64,000 nucleotides of DNA, taken from assembly GCF_023238205.1 (NCBI RefSeq), contig NZ_CP096659.1, positions 2,869,626-2,933,625 on the forward strand. The letters are read 5' to 3'. Below are positions 1 to 9,620 of this stretch, piece by piece. The notes beneath the pieces were generated by a model that saw only the letters and a program-made list of their open reading frames with translations, was not told the DNA's origin and made no database searches. The first letter of the stretch is position 1. Every line of letters begins with the position of its first letter. The translations under genes were made by a program, and so were the position numbers. Source of the stretch: Halorussus limi (GTDB lineage Archaea > Halobacteriota > Halobacteria > Halobacteriales > Haladaptataceae).

Positions 1-155
1 TCGTCGGCCCCCGCCTCGTTGTACCGGCGGGCCATCTCGACCGGGTCGCCGGTGTATTCGAGGTTCTCGAAGTTGACGCCGGTGTAGACCGCCGGGTTCC
101 CGTCCTCGTCCAAGTCCACGTCGATGCACGGGACGATGCGCTTGGTGAGAGTCAT
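1..155 (-). CDS. hisF: Imidazole glycerol phosphate synthase subunit HisF (5' part only)
   Basis: Only the first 51 codons and part of the next lie in the window; the gene runs off the left edge. The translated N-terminus reads [19 protein letters not shown], the opening strand of the HisF (beta/alpha)8 barrel, including the conserved IPCIDV-like segment that carries the catalytic Asp. HisF is the cyclase half of the HisH/HisF enzyme that turns PRFAR plus ammonia into imidazole glycerol phosphate and AICAR in histidine synthesis. The acidic insert [13 protein letters not shown] after the first strand is, from memory, typical of haloarchaeal HisF. The ATG at 155 is the only reasonable start. 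The gene is divergent from the EthD-like gene. Confidence 0.9.
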   Translation of the reverse strand, partial: MTLTKRIVPCIDVDLDEDGNPAVYTGVNFENLEYTGDPVEMARRYNEAGAD

Positions 156-353
156 TTCGTTACTCGTGAGTTTGCACGAGGCGGGTTTCACGGTTTCGAC
201 TCCGACAGGTGTTCGGAACCGGGAGTCGGCCCGAATCGGAGGGTCGTCCGAATCGGGACTGCGAAACGGGGTCGCGGTCACGCGGCCTCCGAACCGCCGA
301 GTCCGACCACCGACATCCCAACTTTCACGACCGTAGCTCCCGAATAACGCAAT

Positions 354-680
354 ATGTCCTGCAAGATGGTGATTCTCGCGGTCCGGGACGACGACACCAG
401 TCACGACGAGTGCGTCGAGTACATGCACGACGAACACGCGCCGCTGGTCAACGACCTGCCGAACCTCCAGCGGTACACGTCCTCGGTCCCGCTCGACCCC
501 GAGAAGGCGGGCTACGACTACGTGGCCCAACTCTGGTTCGAGGACCCCGCGGCGATGAACGAGTCCTTCGAGTCCGAGACCGGCGCGGAGGTCCAGGAGG
601 ACGCGGCGTCGTTCCTCGACATGGACGCGACAGAGATGATTCCGGTCGCCGACGAGACGACCCACTACGAGGCGGAGTGA
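354..680 (+). CDS. EthD-family protein
   Basis: A 108-residue protein beginning [14 protein letters not shown] with a motif of the form [19 protein letters not shown], matching the EthD family (dimeric ferredoxin-like alpha/beta barrel). Members often act in breakdown of ring or ether compounds or are of unknown function; nothing here fixes a substrate. Its length is normal for a single-domain EthD protein. It is transcribed away from hisF and converges on the alpha-glucosidase gene, leaving only 13 nt between the two stop codons, so there is no operon evidence. The family call is good; the role is unknown. Confidence 0.75.
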   Translation: MSCKMVILAVRDDDTSHDECVEYMHDEHAPLVNDLPNLQRYTSSVPLDPEKAGYDYVAQLWFEDPAAMNESFESETGAEVQEDAASFLDMDATEMIPVADETTHYEAE

Positions 681-693
681 CCGTCGCTGGGGT

Positions 694-2439
694 TCAGTCC
701 AGTTCGTACACTCGCGCTTCGTACGGTCGCAGTTCGAAGGAACGCGGCCCCTCTGCGTCGACCGCGTAGTTGTGGAGGACGCACTGTGAATCCTCGTACT
801 CGACGCTCTCCGGGAGCGAGAACGTCGGTGTCCCCTCGCCGAAGTTCAGGACCGCCAGCAGTCGGTCGTCGCCGAGCGTCCGGAGGTAGGCGTAGATGTC
901 CGGGTCGTCCGGCAGGAGGAGTTCGTAGTCGCCGTAGATGGCCGCCGGCGTCGATTTCCGGAACCGAATCAGCTCCCGGTAGTACTCCCAGACGGAGTCC
1001 TCGCGGGCCGTCGCGTCGGCGACGTTGACCGCCTCGTAGTTCGGGTTCACGGGAATCCACGGCTCCCCCTCGGTGAAGTCCGCGTTCTCCCCGTCGGACC
1101 ACTGCATCGGCGTCCGGGCGTTGTCCCGGCTTCGGTAGCTTACGACCTCCAGAATCTCGTCCATCGGCCAGCCCGCGCGCTTCTTTCGCTCGACGAAGTT
1201 CCGGGCGCTCACGTCTTGGACCTGCGACTCGCGCTCGAACGGGAAGTTCGTCATGCCGATTTCGTCGCCCTGATAGACGTAGGGCGTCCCCCGGAGCGTG
1301 AACAGCAGCGTCGCCAGCATCTTGGCCGACTCGATGCGGTAGAGGCCGTCGTCGCCGAACCGCGAGACGATGCGGGGCCAGTCGTGGTTGCCCAGATAGA
1401 CGCTGTTCCACCCCTCGCCCCGGAGTCCGTTCTGCCACTTCGTCAGCACGCGCTTGAACTCCGCGAGGTCCAACTCGCCGACGCTCCACCGGTCGCCGCT
1501 CTCGCCGTAGTCGAGGCTGACGTGCTCGAAGTGAAAGACCATGTTCAGGCCGTCGCCGTCGGGACCGAGGTACTGCTGGGCCTCCTCGACCGTCGCGCCG
1601 GGCATCTCGCCGACCGTCATCACGTCTCGGCCGTCGAGCACCTCGTCGTACATCTCGGAGATGTACTCGTGGGCGCGCGGCCCGGTCATGAAGTGTTCCG
1701 CGCCGGTCCACCCGGAGTCGGGGTCGCCGTCGGGCAGGCCGTCGGCCTTCGAGACGAGGTCGATGACGTCCATGCGGAAGCCGTCGATGCCCTTATCGAG
1801 CCACCAGCGCATCATCTCGTAGACGCGCTCGCGGACCTCGGGGTTCTCCCAGTTGAGGTCGGGTTGCTTCTCGTCGAACAGGTGGAGGTAGTACTGCTCG
1901 GTCTGCTCGTCGTAGGTCCACGCCGACCCGCCGAACGCCGACTCCCAGTTGTTCGGCGGAGCGCCTCTCCCGCCCGGCCCGTCGCCTCGGCCGTCGCGCC
2001 AGATGTAGAAGTCCCGGAACTCGCTGTCCTTCGACTCGCGCGACTTTCGGAACCACTCGTGTTCGTCGGAGGTGTGGTTGACCACGAGGTCCATGACGAG
2101 TCTGATGTCCCGGTCGTGGAGTCCCGAGAGCAGGCGGTCGAAGTCGTCCATCGTCCCGAACTCGTCCATGATGGCCCGGTAGTCGCGGATGTCGTAGCCG
2201 TTGTCGGCGTTCGGCGAGTCGTAGACCGGGTTGAGCCACACCACGTCCGCGCCGAACGAGTCGAGGTAGTCCAACTTGGCCTCGACGCCACGGAGGTCAC
2301 CGACGCCGTCGCCGTCCGAGTCGAAGAAGCTCCGCGGGTAAATCTGGTAGACGACCGCCTCCTTCCACCACTCGCGGTCCACGTCGAACTGGTCGAACGC
2401 CGCGCGCTCCTCGTCGGGGTCCGAGTCGGAGAAGTCCAT
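694..2439 (-). CDS. GH13 alpha-glucosidase / oligo-1,6-glucosidase type
   Basis: A 581-residue (beta/alpha)8-barrel glycoside hydrolase. The start [11 protein letters not shown] at 2439 was preferred over an upstream ATG at 2613 because the extra 58 residues are low-complexity and would overlap the promoter and start of the divergent gene at 2513. GH13 conserved regions are visible: region I DLVVNH (117-122), region [10 protein letters not shown] with nucleophile Asp224, region III VGEMPG with general acid Glu278, and region IV NHD with Asp353. The order and length resemble oligo-1,6-glucosidase/alpha-glucosidase (MalL-like), which release glucose from the non-reducing ends of malto- or isomalto-oligosaccharides. 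There is no signal peptide, so it is probably cytoplasmic. A Gly/Asp-rich loop at 148-160 looks like a haloarchaeal insertion. Exact linkage specificity cannot be read from sequence alone. Confidence 0.9.
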   Translation of the reverse strand: MDFSDSDPDEERAAFDQFDVDREWWKEAVVYQIYPRSFFDSDGDGVGDLRGVEAKLDYLDSFGADVVWLNPVYDSPNADNGYDIRDYRAIMDEFGTMDDFDRLLSGLHDRDIRLVMDLVVNHTSDEHEWFRKSRESKDSEFRDFYIWRDGRGDGPGGRGAPPNNWESAFGGSAWTYDEQTEQYYLHLFDEKQPDLNWENPEVRERVYEMMRWWLDKGIDGFRMDVIDLVSKADGLPDGDPDSGWTGAEHFMTGPRAHEYISEMYDEVLDGRDVMTVGEMPGATVEEAQQYLGPDGDGLNMVFHFEHVSLDYGESGDRWSVGELDLAEFKRVLTKWQNGLRGEGWNSVYLGNHDWPRIVSRFGDDGLYRIESAKMLATLLFTLRGTPYVYQGDEIGMTNFPFERESQVQDVSARNFVERKKRAGWPMDEILEVVSYRSRDNARTPMQWSDGENADFTEGEPWIPVNPNYEAVNVADATAREDSVWEYYRELIRFRKSTPAAIYGDYELLLPDDPDIYAYLRTLGDDRLLAVLNFGEGTPTFSLPESVEYEDSQCVLHNYAVDAEGPRSFELRPYEARVYELD

Positions 2440-2482
2440 GCGCTCTCCACGAACGGTCTCCGGCGGCTTAGGTTTGGTTGCG

Positions 2483-2488
2483 TTTAAG
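2483..2488 (+). promoter_or_regulatory. TATA element for the small membrane protein at 2513
   Basis: TTTAAG is centred about 27 nt before the ATG at 2513, the spacing expected for a leaderless haloarchaeal transcript. Read on the other strand the same box (CTTAAA) lies about 46 nt before the alpha-glucosidase start, so it could in principle serve both directions. Inference from spacing only. Confidence 0.5.
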
Positions 2489-2512
2489 TGTCCGGGCCGG
2501 AAAGTCACTCGC

Positions 2513-2752
2513 ATGGACGACCACGACGACCAGCACGTCGACGCCGACGACAGCGAGCATCTGGACGTGGACCAGGACGAGTACGCCGAGATGGACGACC
2601 ACACCGACGACATTCACGGCCACGAGGCCGTGGAGATGGACCGCGTGACCTCGCCGATGCAGGAGTTCTCGTCGTCGCAGGTCGGCATCGGCCTCGCCGT
2701 CCTCGTCGTCGGTCTCGCTGTCGCGTTCGCGCTCCCGCTCATCGCGGCGTAG
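2513..2752 (+). CDS. Small acidic single-TM membrane protein (DUF7550-like)
   Basis: A 79-residue protein. Residues 1-50 are extremely acidic and His-rich (for example MDDHDDQHVDADD), followed by a hydrophobic C-terminal segment of about 23 residues (VGIGLAVLVVGLAVAFALPL) that should span the membrane. The ATG at 2513 is chosen because a TATA element sits 27 nt upstream and an earlier in-frame ATG would fall inside that promoter. The pattern matches a small haloarchaea-specific family I recall as DUF7550; the number is from memory. Function unknown. It is divergent from the alpha-glucosidase gene. Confidence 0.7.
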   Translation: MDDHDDQHVDADDSEHLDVDQDEYAEMDDHTDDIHGHEAVEMDRVTSPMQEFSSSQVGIGLAVLVVGLAVAFALPLIAA

Positions 2753-2884
2753 CGCGACACGACTCCGAAACGTCGCTTCTCGCCGGGCGCTTTTACCACT
2801 CTCTCTCTGTTTCCTTAGCGTGGATAGAACTATTATAGAAACAGAAAAATAAGTCTTTAGTACAGAAAATCCGTTCTCCGTCCG
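2753..2884. terminator. AT-rich convergent intergenic region with T-tracts on both strands
   Basis: Between the convergent genes ending at 2752 and 2885 the base composition drops sharply. On the minus strand there are T5 and T4 runs around 2847-2872, and on the plus strand a T4 run at about 2791. Archaeal intrinsic termination needs little more than a T-tract, so this likely ends transcription from both sides. Confidence 0.45.
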
Positions 2885-4333
2885 CTACCGTCGGTCGCCG
2901 CCGGCGACGACCGAGACGCTCGCGTTCGTGCCCGTCGCGTTCGCGCCGCCGACGAACGACTCGGTGCCGGCGAGCAGGACGACGGTCTCCTCGTCGACGC
3001 GTTCGGTCCCGAACGTGAGATTCCCGTCGCGCCAAATCGTCGGCGAACCGGTCCCCGACCGACCCGCTGATTCGTTCGCCCGCGCCCCGGCCGCGCCACC
3101 GGACCGGTTCGCGCGCGAGTCGAGATACGCCGCTATCGCGCGCTCGAACTCGTCGGCCTCGTCCGGCGAGTCCCACCGCGTCGCCCAGACGAAACTCCGG
3201 GTGCCATCCTCGTCGGCGACCGGCACGAGGCGGTCCGCGCCCCACCCGGCCGCGGCGTCGGCCGCGCGCGACTCGTTCAGTTCCGTCCCGACCGCGATGC
3301 GAGCGAACAGTTCCCCGTAGGTGTCGTTCGGTCCGCGGGTCCGATTCTCCCTCGGTTCGACCGACAGCGAGAGCGACAGCGGCATCTCCGACCCGTCGGT
3401 GTCGTTGTGCAGAATCTGCTCGGTGGTCCGGGGCGGGTCGTCGTACACCGCCGAGAGGTTGCGCGGCGAGTCGAACCGATGGCTCAGATAGCGACTGCCG
3501 AAGTAGTACCGCGCGATGCTGTACTTGACGCTCGCCGGCGCCGACCGGTAGCGCTCGGTCGTGGTAATCGAGGCCCAGTCGCCCGCCAGATACCGGCGGT
3601 CGTACGCGTCGGCGACGAACACCGCTGCGCCCTCGACGACGCTCGAATAGGTCAGGACGGTGTCGCGCGTCGGCCGGCGGTCCACGTCGAGGGCCCACTG
3701 CATCCGGACGAACGCGTTCTGGCGGAACTGGATGGTGTGGACGAACTCGTGGGCCATCGTGCGTTCGAGCGCCCGCTCGCGCCCCGCGGTCGCCACCCGT
3801 TCGTTGACGACGACCGAGCGGGCCGACGGCGCGTAGGCCGCGACCGAGACGCCCCGGCCGGACCCGCCGGTGTCGCCGTCCCCCGTCTCGTTCCCCGTAC
3901 CACCGCGCTCCCCGCCGATTCCCATCACGCCGGCGAAACTCCGCGCTCGGGACCCGCTCCCCGCGGCCGACGGGCCGCCGGTGTCGTTGCGAATCTCGGC
4001 GGCCGACTCGACGACAATGACCGTCGGCGGCGCGACGTTCGCACCGAGGAGGTCGGCCGTCCGGGCGAAAATCCGTTCGTGTTCGACCGGGAGCGACCCG
4101 CCGCGGACCGAGATGTCGCGGCCTGCGGCCGCCGATTCGTTCCCGGCGACGCTCGCGTTCCGGTCGGTCAGTCCGTCCGTCGGTCCGTCACCGGGAGAGT
4201 CGGTCCCACGGGGAGCGTCCGACTCGACGGCCGTCTGCTGTGCGGTCGGCGCGGCACAGCCCGCCAGCAGGAGACAGAGAGCGCACGCGATGGCAGTCCG
4301 TGACACGATCCACCACGCGGACCGACGAATCAA
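2885..4333 (-). CDS. Surface lipoprotein with HExxH motif (Hvo_1808-like family)
   Basis: With the TTG at 4333 as start the protein is 482 residues and begins with a compact lipoprotein signal: Arg-Arg n-region, hydrophobic stretch, and lipobox LLAGC with the lipidated Cys near residue 26. The ATG at 4447 would put 38 extra polar residues before this and is less plausible; a GTG inside the signal is another option. After the lipobox comes a Ser/Thr/Asp-rich linker, then a globular region with MAHEFVHTIQ around residue 193, an HExxH zinc-protease signature. It resembles the haloarchaeal Hvo_1808 family of surface proteins. It is probably anchored outside the membrane; peptidase activity is inferred only from the motif. 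Start uncertain. Confidence 0.7.
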   Translation of the reverse strand: MIRRSAWWIVSRTAIACALCLLLAGCAAPTAQQTAVESDAPRGTDSPGDGPTDGLTDRNASVAGNESAAAGRDISVRGGSLPVEHERIFARTADLLGANVAPPTVIVVESAAEIRNDTGGPSAAGSGSRARSFAGVMGIGGERGGTGNETGDGDTGGSGRGVSVAAYAPSARSVVVNERVATAGRERALERTMAHEFVHTIQFRQNAFVRMQWALDVDRRPTRDTVLTYSSVVEGAAVFVADAYDRRYLAGDWASITTTERYRSAPASVKYSIARYYFGSRYLSHRFDSPRNLSAVYDDPPRTTEQILHNDTDGSEMPLSLSLSVEPRENRTRGPNDTYGELFARIAVGTELNESRAADAAAGWGADRLVPVADEDGTRSFVWATRWDSPDEADEFERAIAAYLDSRANRSGGAAGARANESAGRSGTGSPTIWRDGNLTFGTERVDEETVVLLAGTESFVGGANATGTNASVSVVAGGDRR

Positions 4334-4618
4334 ATTGTTTGCGGTGCGGGAGGTCGGCTTCCGACGGTTCGGCGGGCCACAGAGCGGCGCGCTCTCGGCC
4401 GACGCACCCTGCGACGTTATCGCGGCATATTGTTTATTGACGGACAACTCGGGGTGAGAGGACGGCGTAGGACTCGACTCCCGTTGTATTTCCCGCTCGA
4501 AACACTCAGTCTCGGGCAGTTACCCCGTCATCTGCGAACGACGCGTCAGCGCCACCGGAGAACAGTCGTAGACGTTCCTGCCAAAATACCGGAAAACGAC
4601 GAGAGAACTGCGGAAACG

Positions 4619-6844
4619 TCAGTCGAGTTCTCGGGCCAGCACGTCGCGGAGGGCGGCGATATCGTCGGCGTCGTAGCTCAGCGACTCGCCGTCGACGGTC
4701 AGGTCCAGCGCGCCCGAATCGTCCGCTTCACCGAGTTCCGCGACCGGAGCGACGCCGTCGAACGCCTCGCGAACCGCCTCGGGGTCGGTCGTGGCGACGA
4801 CCGCGCGGCCCGGCGTCTCGGCGAACAGGGCGTCGAGCGAGTCGAGTTCGACCGCCGCGCCCGCTTCGTCCGTGACCATCTCGGCGAGCGCGACTGCGAG
4901 ACCGCCGTGGCTCACGTCGTGGACCGCCGCGGTCGCCTCGCTGTCGGCGACGTCGGCGAGGGTCGCCACGACCTCGCGGGGGTTCTCCGGGAGTTCCGGG
5001 AACCGGTCGCTGCCGCCCGTCTGGGCGAGAAGTTGCGACCCGCCGAGTCGATTCCCGCCGTCCGCGCCGACGACGAGCAGGGTCGCTCCGCCGGCGTCGG
5101 CCGAGAGGTGGGCGGGCGGGGCGTCGTACCCGTCCTTCGTCCCGGTCATCGCCAGGGTCGGCGTCGGCGGAATCGGCCCCGACGGCGAGTCGTTGTAGAG
5201 CGAGACGTTCCCGCCGACGACCGGCGCGCCGAGCGCCGCGCACATGTCGGCGAGACCGTCCACGATACCGCGGAAGCCGCCGTACACGTCGGGCTTCTCG
5301 GGGTTGCCGCCGTTGAGGCAGTCCACCGCGGCGAGCGGCGTCGCGCCCTTCGCGGCGAGATTGGTCGCGTTCTCCAGCGCGACCGCCCGCGCTCCCTCGT
5401 AGGGCGCGGCGCTCGTCCAGTTGGGGTCCGCCCCCGAGGAGACGGCGAGGCCAGTCTCGCGGCTATCGCCGCTCGACGCCGCCGCGGAGCCTTTCTCCGC
5501 GCTCTTCCGGGCCTCGCGCAGGGCCAACACCGCGGCGTCGTCGCCCGGTCCGGTCGCGGTCCGGACCTGCACCTCGTGGTCGTACTGGCGGTAGACCCAC
5601 CGCTTGCTCGCGGTGTTCGGGTGGCCGACGACCGCCTCGAAGGCGTCGCGGAGGTCGGCGTCGGGCAGGTCGCGCTCCGGCTGTGTCGGCTCCTCGGCCG
5701 GCAGGTCGTTCATCGGCGCGCCGTCGCCGAGGAACTCGGCGTCCACGTCCACCACGGTCTCGCGGCCTCCCGAGTCGCTTCGCTCCTCGGTCGGCTTTTC
5801 GGAGGCGTTCGCCTCGCTATCGAAGGTGCAGACGTAGTTCCCCTCGGTCACTTCGCCGATGACTGAACAACCGAGGTCGTACTTCTCGGCGACCTGCTCG
5901 ACCGCGTCGACGTTCTCGGGGCGGACCTCGTAGCACATGCGCTCTTGGGACTCCGCGAGCAGAATCTCCAGCGCGTTCATGTTCGGTTCGCGCTGGTGGA
6001 CCGCCTCCAGCCGAATCTCCGCGCCGAGACCGCCCTTGGCGACCATCTCGCTCGACGCGCCGCCGAGTCCGGCCGCGCCGAGGTCCCGGGCCGCCTCGAC
6101 CAAGTCGCGGTCGAGCAGGGCCTCGTTGGCCTCGACGAGCAGTTTCTCGGTGTACGGGTCGCCGACCTGCACCGCGGGTCGGTCCTCGGTCTCGGCGTCC
6201 TCCGAGAGGTCCTCGCTGGCGAAACTCGCGCCGCCCAGACCGTCCCGGCCGGTCGCGTTGCCGACCAGCACGAGTTTGTTGCCGGGTTCCTTCGCGTCGG
6301 CCGTGACCAGTCGGTCCTCGTCCAGCAGGCCCACGCAGGCGACGTTCACCAGCGGATTGCCCTCGTAGTCGTCGTGGAAGGCCGTGCTTCCGGCGACAGT
6401 CGGGACGCCGATGGAGTTGCCGTAGTCGCTGATGCCCTCCACGACGCCCTCCAGCAGGTAGCGCGAGTGTTCGCGGTCGAAGTCGCCGAAGTAGAGCGAG
6501 TCGGCCAGCGCGATGGGGTAGGCCCCCATCGAGAGGGTGTCGCGCACGATGCCGCCGACGCCCGTGGCCGCGCCGTCGTAGGGGTCCACGAACGACGGGT
6601 GGTTGTGGCTCTCGATACCCATCGTGATGTACGTGCCGTCCGCGGCTTCCACGACCGCGGCGTCGTCGCCCGGCCCGACGACGACCTGTTCGCCCTCCGA
6701 CTCGAAGGCCGACAGGAGCGGTCGAGACGACCGGTACGCGCAGTGTTCGCTCCAGAGGTTCTCGAACAGCGCCGCCTCCGCCGGGGTCGGCTCCCGGCCG
6801 AGTTCGGCGTCGACGAGTTCGCGGTCTTGCTCGGAGAGACTCAT
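4619..6844 (-). CDS. purL: Phosphoribosylformylglycinamidine synthase subunit PurL
   Basis: A 741-residue protein with the tandem PurM-like architecture of small PurL. It converts FGAR to FGAM with ATP and ammonia supplied by separate PurQ/PurS subunits; no glutaminase domain is present here. Visible signatures include [12 protein letters not shown] near the N-terminus, the [13 protein letters not shown]/Mg segment, [21 protein letters not shown], and in the second half GPGDDAAVL and [14 protein letters not shown]. Two Ser/Glu/Gly-rich insertions (about residues 343-365 and 443-475) interrupt otherwise conserved sequence. The ATG at 6844 sits 28 nt after a TATA-like element, with a perfect 14-bp palindrome between them, suggesting repressor control. 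It stands alone, with no pur genes adjacent. Confidence 0.96.
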   Translation of the reverse strand: MSLSEQDRELVDAELGREPTPAEAALFENLWSEHCAYRSSRPLLSAFESEGEQVVVGPGDDAAVVEAADGTYITMGIESHNHPSFVDPYDGAATGVGGIVRDTLSMGAYPIALADSLYFGDFDREHSRYLLEGVVEGISDYGNSIGVPTVAGSTAFHDDYEGNPLVNVACVGLLDEDRLVTADAKEPGNKLVLVGNATGRDGLGGASFASEDLSEDAETEDRPAVQVGDPYTEKLLVEANEALLDRDLVEAARDLGAAGLGGASSEMVAKGGLGAEIRLEAVHQREPNMNALEILLAESQERMCYEVRPENVDAVEQVAEKYDLGCSVIGEVTEGNYVCTFDSEANASEKPTEERSDSGGRETVVDVDAEFLGDGAPMNDLPAEEPTQPERDLPDADLRDAFEAVVGHPNTASKRWVYRQYDHEVQVRTATGPGDDAAVLALREARKSAEKGSAAASSGDSRETGLAVSSGADPNWTSAAPYEGARAVALENATNLAAKGATPLAAVDCLNGGNPEKPDVYGGFRGIVDGLADMCAALGAPVVGGNVSLYNDSPSGPIPPTPTLAMTGTKDGYDAPPAHLSADAGGATLLVVGADGGNRLGGSQLLAQTGGSDRFPELPENPREVVATLADVADSEATAAVHDVSHGGLAVALAEMVTDEAGAAVELDSLDALFAETPGRAVVATTDPEAVREAFDGVAPVAELGEADDSGALDLTVDGESLSYDADDIAALRDVLARELD

Positions 6845-7324
6845 TCACCTGTCTGTACAGACACGGCGAATTAATGCCTTTCTATGTGCGAGTTCGTGCA
6901 TACTCTCCCGTCGGCGTCCCGGCGAGGTGGAACTGCGACCGGATTTCGGCACGCGCCTCTTGCAAACGAACCTCGCCCGTTGGCGATACTCCGCTCGCTT
7001 TCCCCCGATTTGGGTGAGATTCGGGGCTGTCCGCGTCAGAAAATGAAATCTAGTATTCACTTCCTCTCGTCCTGTGACCAACACGTAAACTGTATTCTGA
7101 TATACGAAATGCTACCCGCGGCAGGTCTCGGAGTGTTTCATGAACCGCTTCCTTGAAGCCCGCTATTCGCTAATATCGGACGATTCACCGTCACCGCGAG
7201 AATCGGGAGGCGCGAGCGATGCGAATCGTCGCGCCGAAGGGGCCACGAGCGAGCGGGCCACGACCGACCCGGCGGCCGACTCCGTACCGAGGCGCTTTTG
7301 CCGTCCGCCTGCGAACCCCCGCCC
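6845..7324. other. Divergent intergenic region between purL and the PHP gene
   Basis: About 480 nt. The left end carries the purL promoter and palindrome. The middle (about 7020-7190) is AT-richer than its surroundings. I saw no tRNA, hairpin-T tract or convincing short gene; the reading frames across it have low-complexity or atypical translations. Confidence 0.5.
6850..6863. promoter_or_regulatory. Perfect 14-bp palindrome at the purL start region (candidate operator)
   Basis: TGTCTGTACAGACA is a perfect inverted repeat lying between a TATA-like element (TTAATT, about 6869-6876 read on the minus strand) and the purL ATG at 6844. In this position a bound dimer would block transcription initiation, as expected for a purine repressor. 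No regulator is identified. Confidence 0.5.
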
Positions 7325-8008
7325 GTGCTATCGGTCGAGCTTCACGCCCACTCGTCGCTGTCGTACGACGGCCGGGACCCCGTCGACCTCATGCTGGAGC
7401 AGGCCGCCGCGGTCGGACTCGACGCGCTGGCGGTCACCGACCACGACGAACTCTCGGCCAGTCTCGAAGCGGCCGAGAAGGCCGAGGAGTACGGACTCGT
7501 CGGGATTCCGGGGATGGAGATCAGTTCCGCGGCGGGACACGTCCTCGCGCTGGGGGTCTCCGAGCGGGTTCCCGCGGGCCTGTCGTTCGCCGAGACGCTC
7601 GACCGAATCCGCGAACAGGGCGGCGTCGCGGTCGTTCCTCACCCGTTCCAGAAGTCCCGGAGCGGCGTGATGGCCAACATCGGAAAATCGGAACTCGCCG
7701 AGGCTGACGCCATCGAAGTGTACAACTCCCGACTGCTGACCGGCCGGGGCAATCGGAAGGCCCGGCGGTTCGCCGAGCGCCGCGGTCTGCCCCAGACCGC
7801 CGGAAGCGACGCTCACATCAGCGAGATGGTCGGGCAGGCGGTCACGCGAATCGACGCCGACGAGCGCAGCGCCGCGGGCATCCTCGACGCCATCCGCGAC
7901 GGCCGGACGACCGTCGAGGGCAAGCGCACTCCGTGGCACGTCAGCTTTCGGCAGGCCGCGGGCGGGGCCAAACGCCGGGTGAAGAACCGACTCGGCGAAC
8001 TCCTCTGA
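7325..8008 (+). CDS. PHP-domain metal-dependent phosphoesterase
   Basis: A 227-residue protein using a GTG start: VLSVELHAHSSLSYDG. An ATG nine codons upstream adds MPSACEPPP, which does not look native. PHP-domain metal ligands are visible in order: HAHSS at the N-terminus, TDHDE, GMEIS, HPF and GSDAH near the C-terminus. Such stand-alone PHP proteins hydrolyse small phosphoesters or nucleotides (the RNase AM/YciV type is the closest general model); the substrate is unknown. Its stop overlaps the next gene's start as TGATG, so the two are translationally coupled and likely act in one process. Confidence 0.82.
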   Translation: MLSVELHAHSSLSYDGRDPVDLMLEQAAAVGLDALAVTDHDELSASLEAAEKAEEYGLVGIPGMEISSAAGHVLALGVSERVPAGLSFAETLDRIREQGGVAVVPHPFQKSRSGVMANIGKSELAEADAIEVYNSRLLTGRGNRKARRFAERRGLPQTAGSDAHISEMVGQAVTRIDADERSAAGILDAIRDGRTTVEGKRTPWHVSFRQAAGGAKRRVKNRLGELL

Positions 8009-9129
8009 TGACCGAGCGCGAGGCGTCCCCGGAGATGCGCGGCGCGTCGGCCGAGCGCGTCGCGGAGGCGGTCGCAGCGCGGGAGTCGCTGTTCGACTCG
8101 CGGGGGTTCGCGGGTCGGCTTCCCGACGATCGCCTCGTCCGCGACTCGCTCGGACGCCAGCCGATTTTCGCGGAGGGTGACGGGGACGCCGAGTGGTCGT
8201 TCGCTCCGGGCGACCTCGCCGACCCCGAACCGCTTCCCGCGGGACACGTCTGCGACCCCGCGAGCGGTGATTCCGAGCAGATTTTCTCGCTCCCCGACCC
8301 GCCGACTGCGTCCGACGCCCGCGAAGCAGTCCTCGACCTCGAAGGCGCGCTCCGGGAGGCGCTGGCGTCCGTCGCGCCCGACGACCTCGCGGTCGCATTC
8401 TCGGGCGGCGTCGACTCGGCGGTGGTGGCCAGCGCCTTCGACGCGCCGCTGTACGTCGTCGGCTTCCCGGAGAGCCACGACGTCGCGGCGGCCCGGCGCG
8501 CGGCCCGCCTGATGGGCCGAGAGGACGCCCTGCGCGTGGTGGAACTGTCCCCGTCGGACGCCGAGCGCGCGGTGCCCGAGGTGGCCCGCGCGACCGGTCG
8601 GACGAACGCGATGGACGTGCAAATCGCGCTTCCGCTGTACCTCGCGGCGGAGCGGGCCGCTCGCGACGGCTACGACCGACTCGCGGTCGGGCAGGGCGCG
8701 GACGAACTGTTCGGCGGGTACGCGAAGGTGGCGCGAGCGCCCGAGGACCCCCGCGTCGAGGCCGAGACGGTCCGCGGTGCCGCCCGCGAGGCCGTCGGGA
8801 CGCTCCCGGACCAACTCGAACGGGACGTGCTGGCGCTGCGCGCGGCGGGCGTCGAACCGGTCGCGCCGCTACTGGACGACAGAGTGGTCCGGACCGCGCT
8901 CTCGCTTCCGGGCGACCTGCTGGTCGATTCCCGGGGCGAGCGCAAGAAGGCGTTCCGACTGGCCGCCCGCGAGTTCGTGCCCGACGGGGTGGCGTTCCGC
9001 GAGAAGAAGGCGGTCCAGTACGGCAGTCTGGTCGCCCGCGAGGTGGACCGACTGGCCCGGCAGGCCGGGTTCAAGCGCCGCATGGACGACCACGTCTCGA
9101 AGTACGTCGCGTCACGGGTCGGGGAGTAG
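8008..9129 (+). CDS. Stand-alone asparagine-synthase C-terminal (AsnB-like ATP-pyrophosphatase) domain protein
   Basis: A 373-residue protein with the PP-loop AFSGGVDSAVVASAF near residue 131 and the downstream GQGADELFGGYAK segment of asparagine synthetase B. The N-terminal glutamine amidotransferase domain of AsnB is absent; residues 1-115 instead form a short unrelated leader region. It could amidate or adenylate a carboxylate using free ammonia or another amine. The start codon shares one base with the stop of the PHP gene (TGATG), so coupling is strong. Whether it makes asparagine or modifies another substrate cannot be decided. Confidence 0.8.
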   Translation: MTEREASPEMRGASAERVAEAVAARESLFDSRGFAGRLPDDRLVRDSLGRQPIFAEGDGDAEWSFAPGDLADPEPLPAGHVCDPASGDSEQIFSLPDPPTASDAREAVLDLEGALREALASVAPDDLAVAFSGGVDSAVVASAFDAPLYVVGFPESHDVAAARRAARLMGREDALRVVELSPSDAERAVPEVARATGRTNAMDVQIALPLYLAAERAARDGYDRLAVGQGADELFGGYAKVARAPEDPRVEAETVRGAAREAVGTLPDQLERDVLALRAAGVEPVAPLLDDRVVRTALSLPGDLLVDSRGERKKAFRLAAREFVPDGVAFREKKAVQYGSLVAREVDRLARQAGFKRRMDDHVSKYVASRVGE

Positions 9130-9231
9130 CCGGTTCGGCCTGCCGTGCATCGGGAATTTCTCGCTCCAAATCCGAACCGAGTCATGTGCTAGCCAACCAC
9201 ACTAATAGGCGAGTGAGCCGTACCGGTCGGT

Positions 9232-9603
9232 ATGGACGACCCATCGGAACTCACGCGGACTCTCCGAACGGAGGTCGGCGACGCGCTCCGAATGGTCGCA
9301 GTCTACGAGGAGACGGAGTTCGACCACCTGTATCTCCGCGACGACCTCGACTCGCAGTACTCCCGAGTCGACCTCGAAGCGCTCCGGCGGGAGATAATCG
9401 TCCTCGGTCTGGGGAGAGAGAAGGTGGACGAGGTGACCGCTTCGGGGTCGCTCCGGCGCATCGTCTACGAGACCGAGGACGTGTTCGCGGTTCAGACGCC
9501 GACCGACACCCACACCGGAGTGTTCGTCTCGTTCGACTCGTCGAAGCGAACCCGCCTGTTCGACGTTATCGACGTGATCCGAGACCGAGTAGAGGTTCCG
9601 TGA
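9232..9603 (+). CDS. Small haloarchaeal protein (DUF7522-like), paralogue of the protein at 35435-35809
   Basis: A 123-residue protein with no membrane segment. It shares an N-terminal pattern with the product of 35435-35809: VGDxLRxVxxY, then LYxRDDxxxxY, then a helix and a second half with an RxxxxxEDxxxxxxP stretch. The ATG at 9232 is supported by a TATA-like CTAATAGG about 27 nt upstream, fitting a leaderless transcript. I recall this family as DUF7522 of haloarchaea; function unknown. It converges with the PH-like membrane protein gene at 9621. Confidence 0.7.
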   Translation: MDDPSELTRTLRTEVGDALRMVAVYEETEFDHLYLRDDLDSQYSRVDLEALRREIIVLGLGREKVDEVTASGSLRRIVYETEDVFAVQTPTDTHTGVFVSFDSSKRTRLFDVIDVIRDRVEVP

Positions 9604-9620
9604 CGGGCGGTTTCGGAGGT

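Noticed and set aside
665-1711. Long minus-strand reading frame inside the alpha-glucosidase gene
   Set aside because: It is a frame-shifted shadow with low-complexity, Arg-rich translation; the GH13 motifs lie in the overlapping frame.
1216-2487. 423-codon plus-strand frame antisense to the alpha-glucosidase
   Set aside because: Translation has no recognisable domain and the repetitive composition follows from codon bias of the gene on the other strand.
2438-2512. Upstream in-frame ATG of the small acidic membrane protein
   Set aside because: It would place the start inside the TATA element TTTAAG at 2483-2488; the ATG at 2513 has correct spacing.
7020-7190. AT-richer stretch considered as an integration or tRNA remnant
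   Set aside because: No tRNA-like arms, direct repeats or integrase traces were found.
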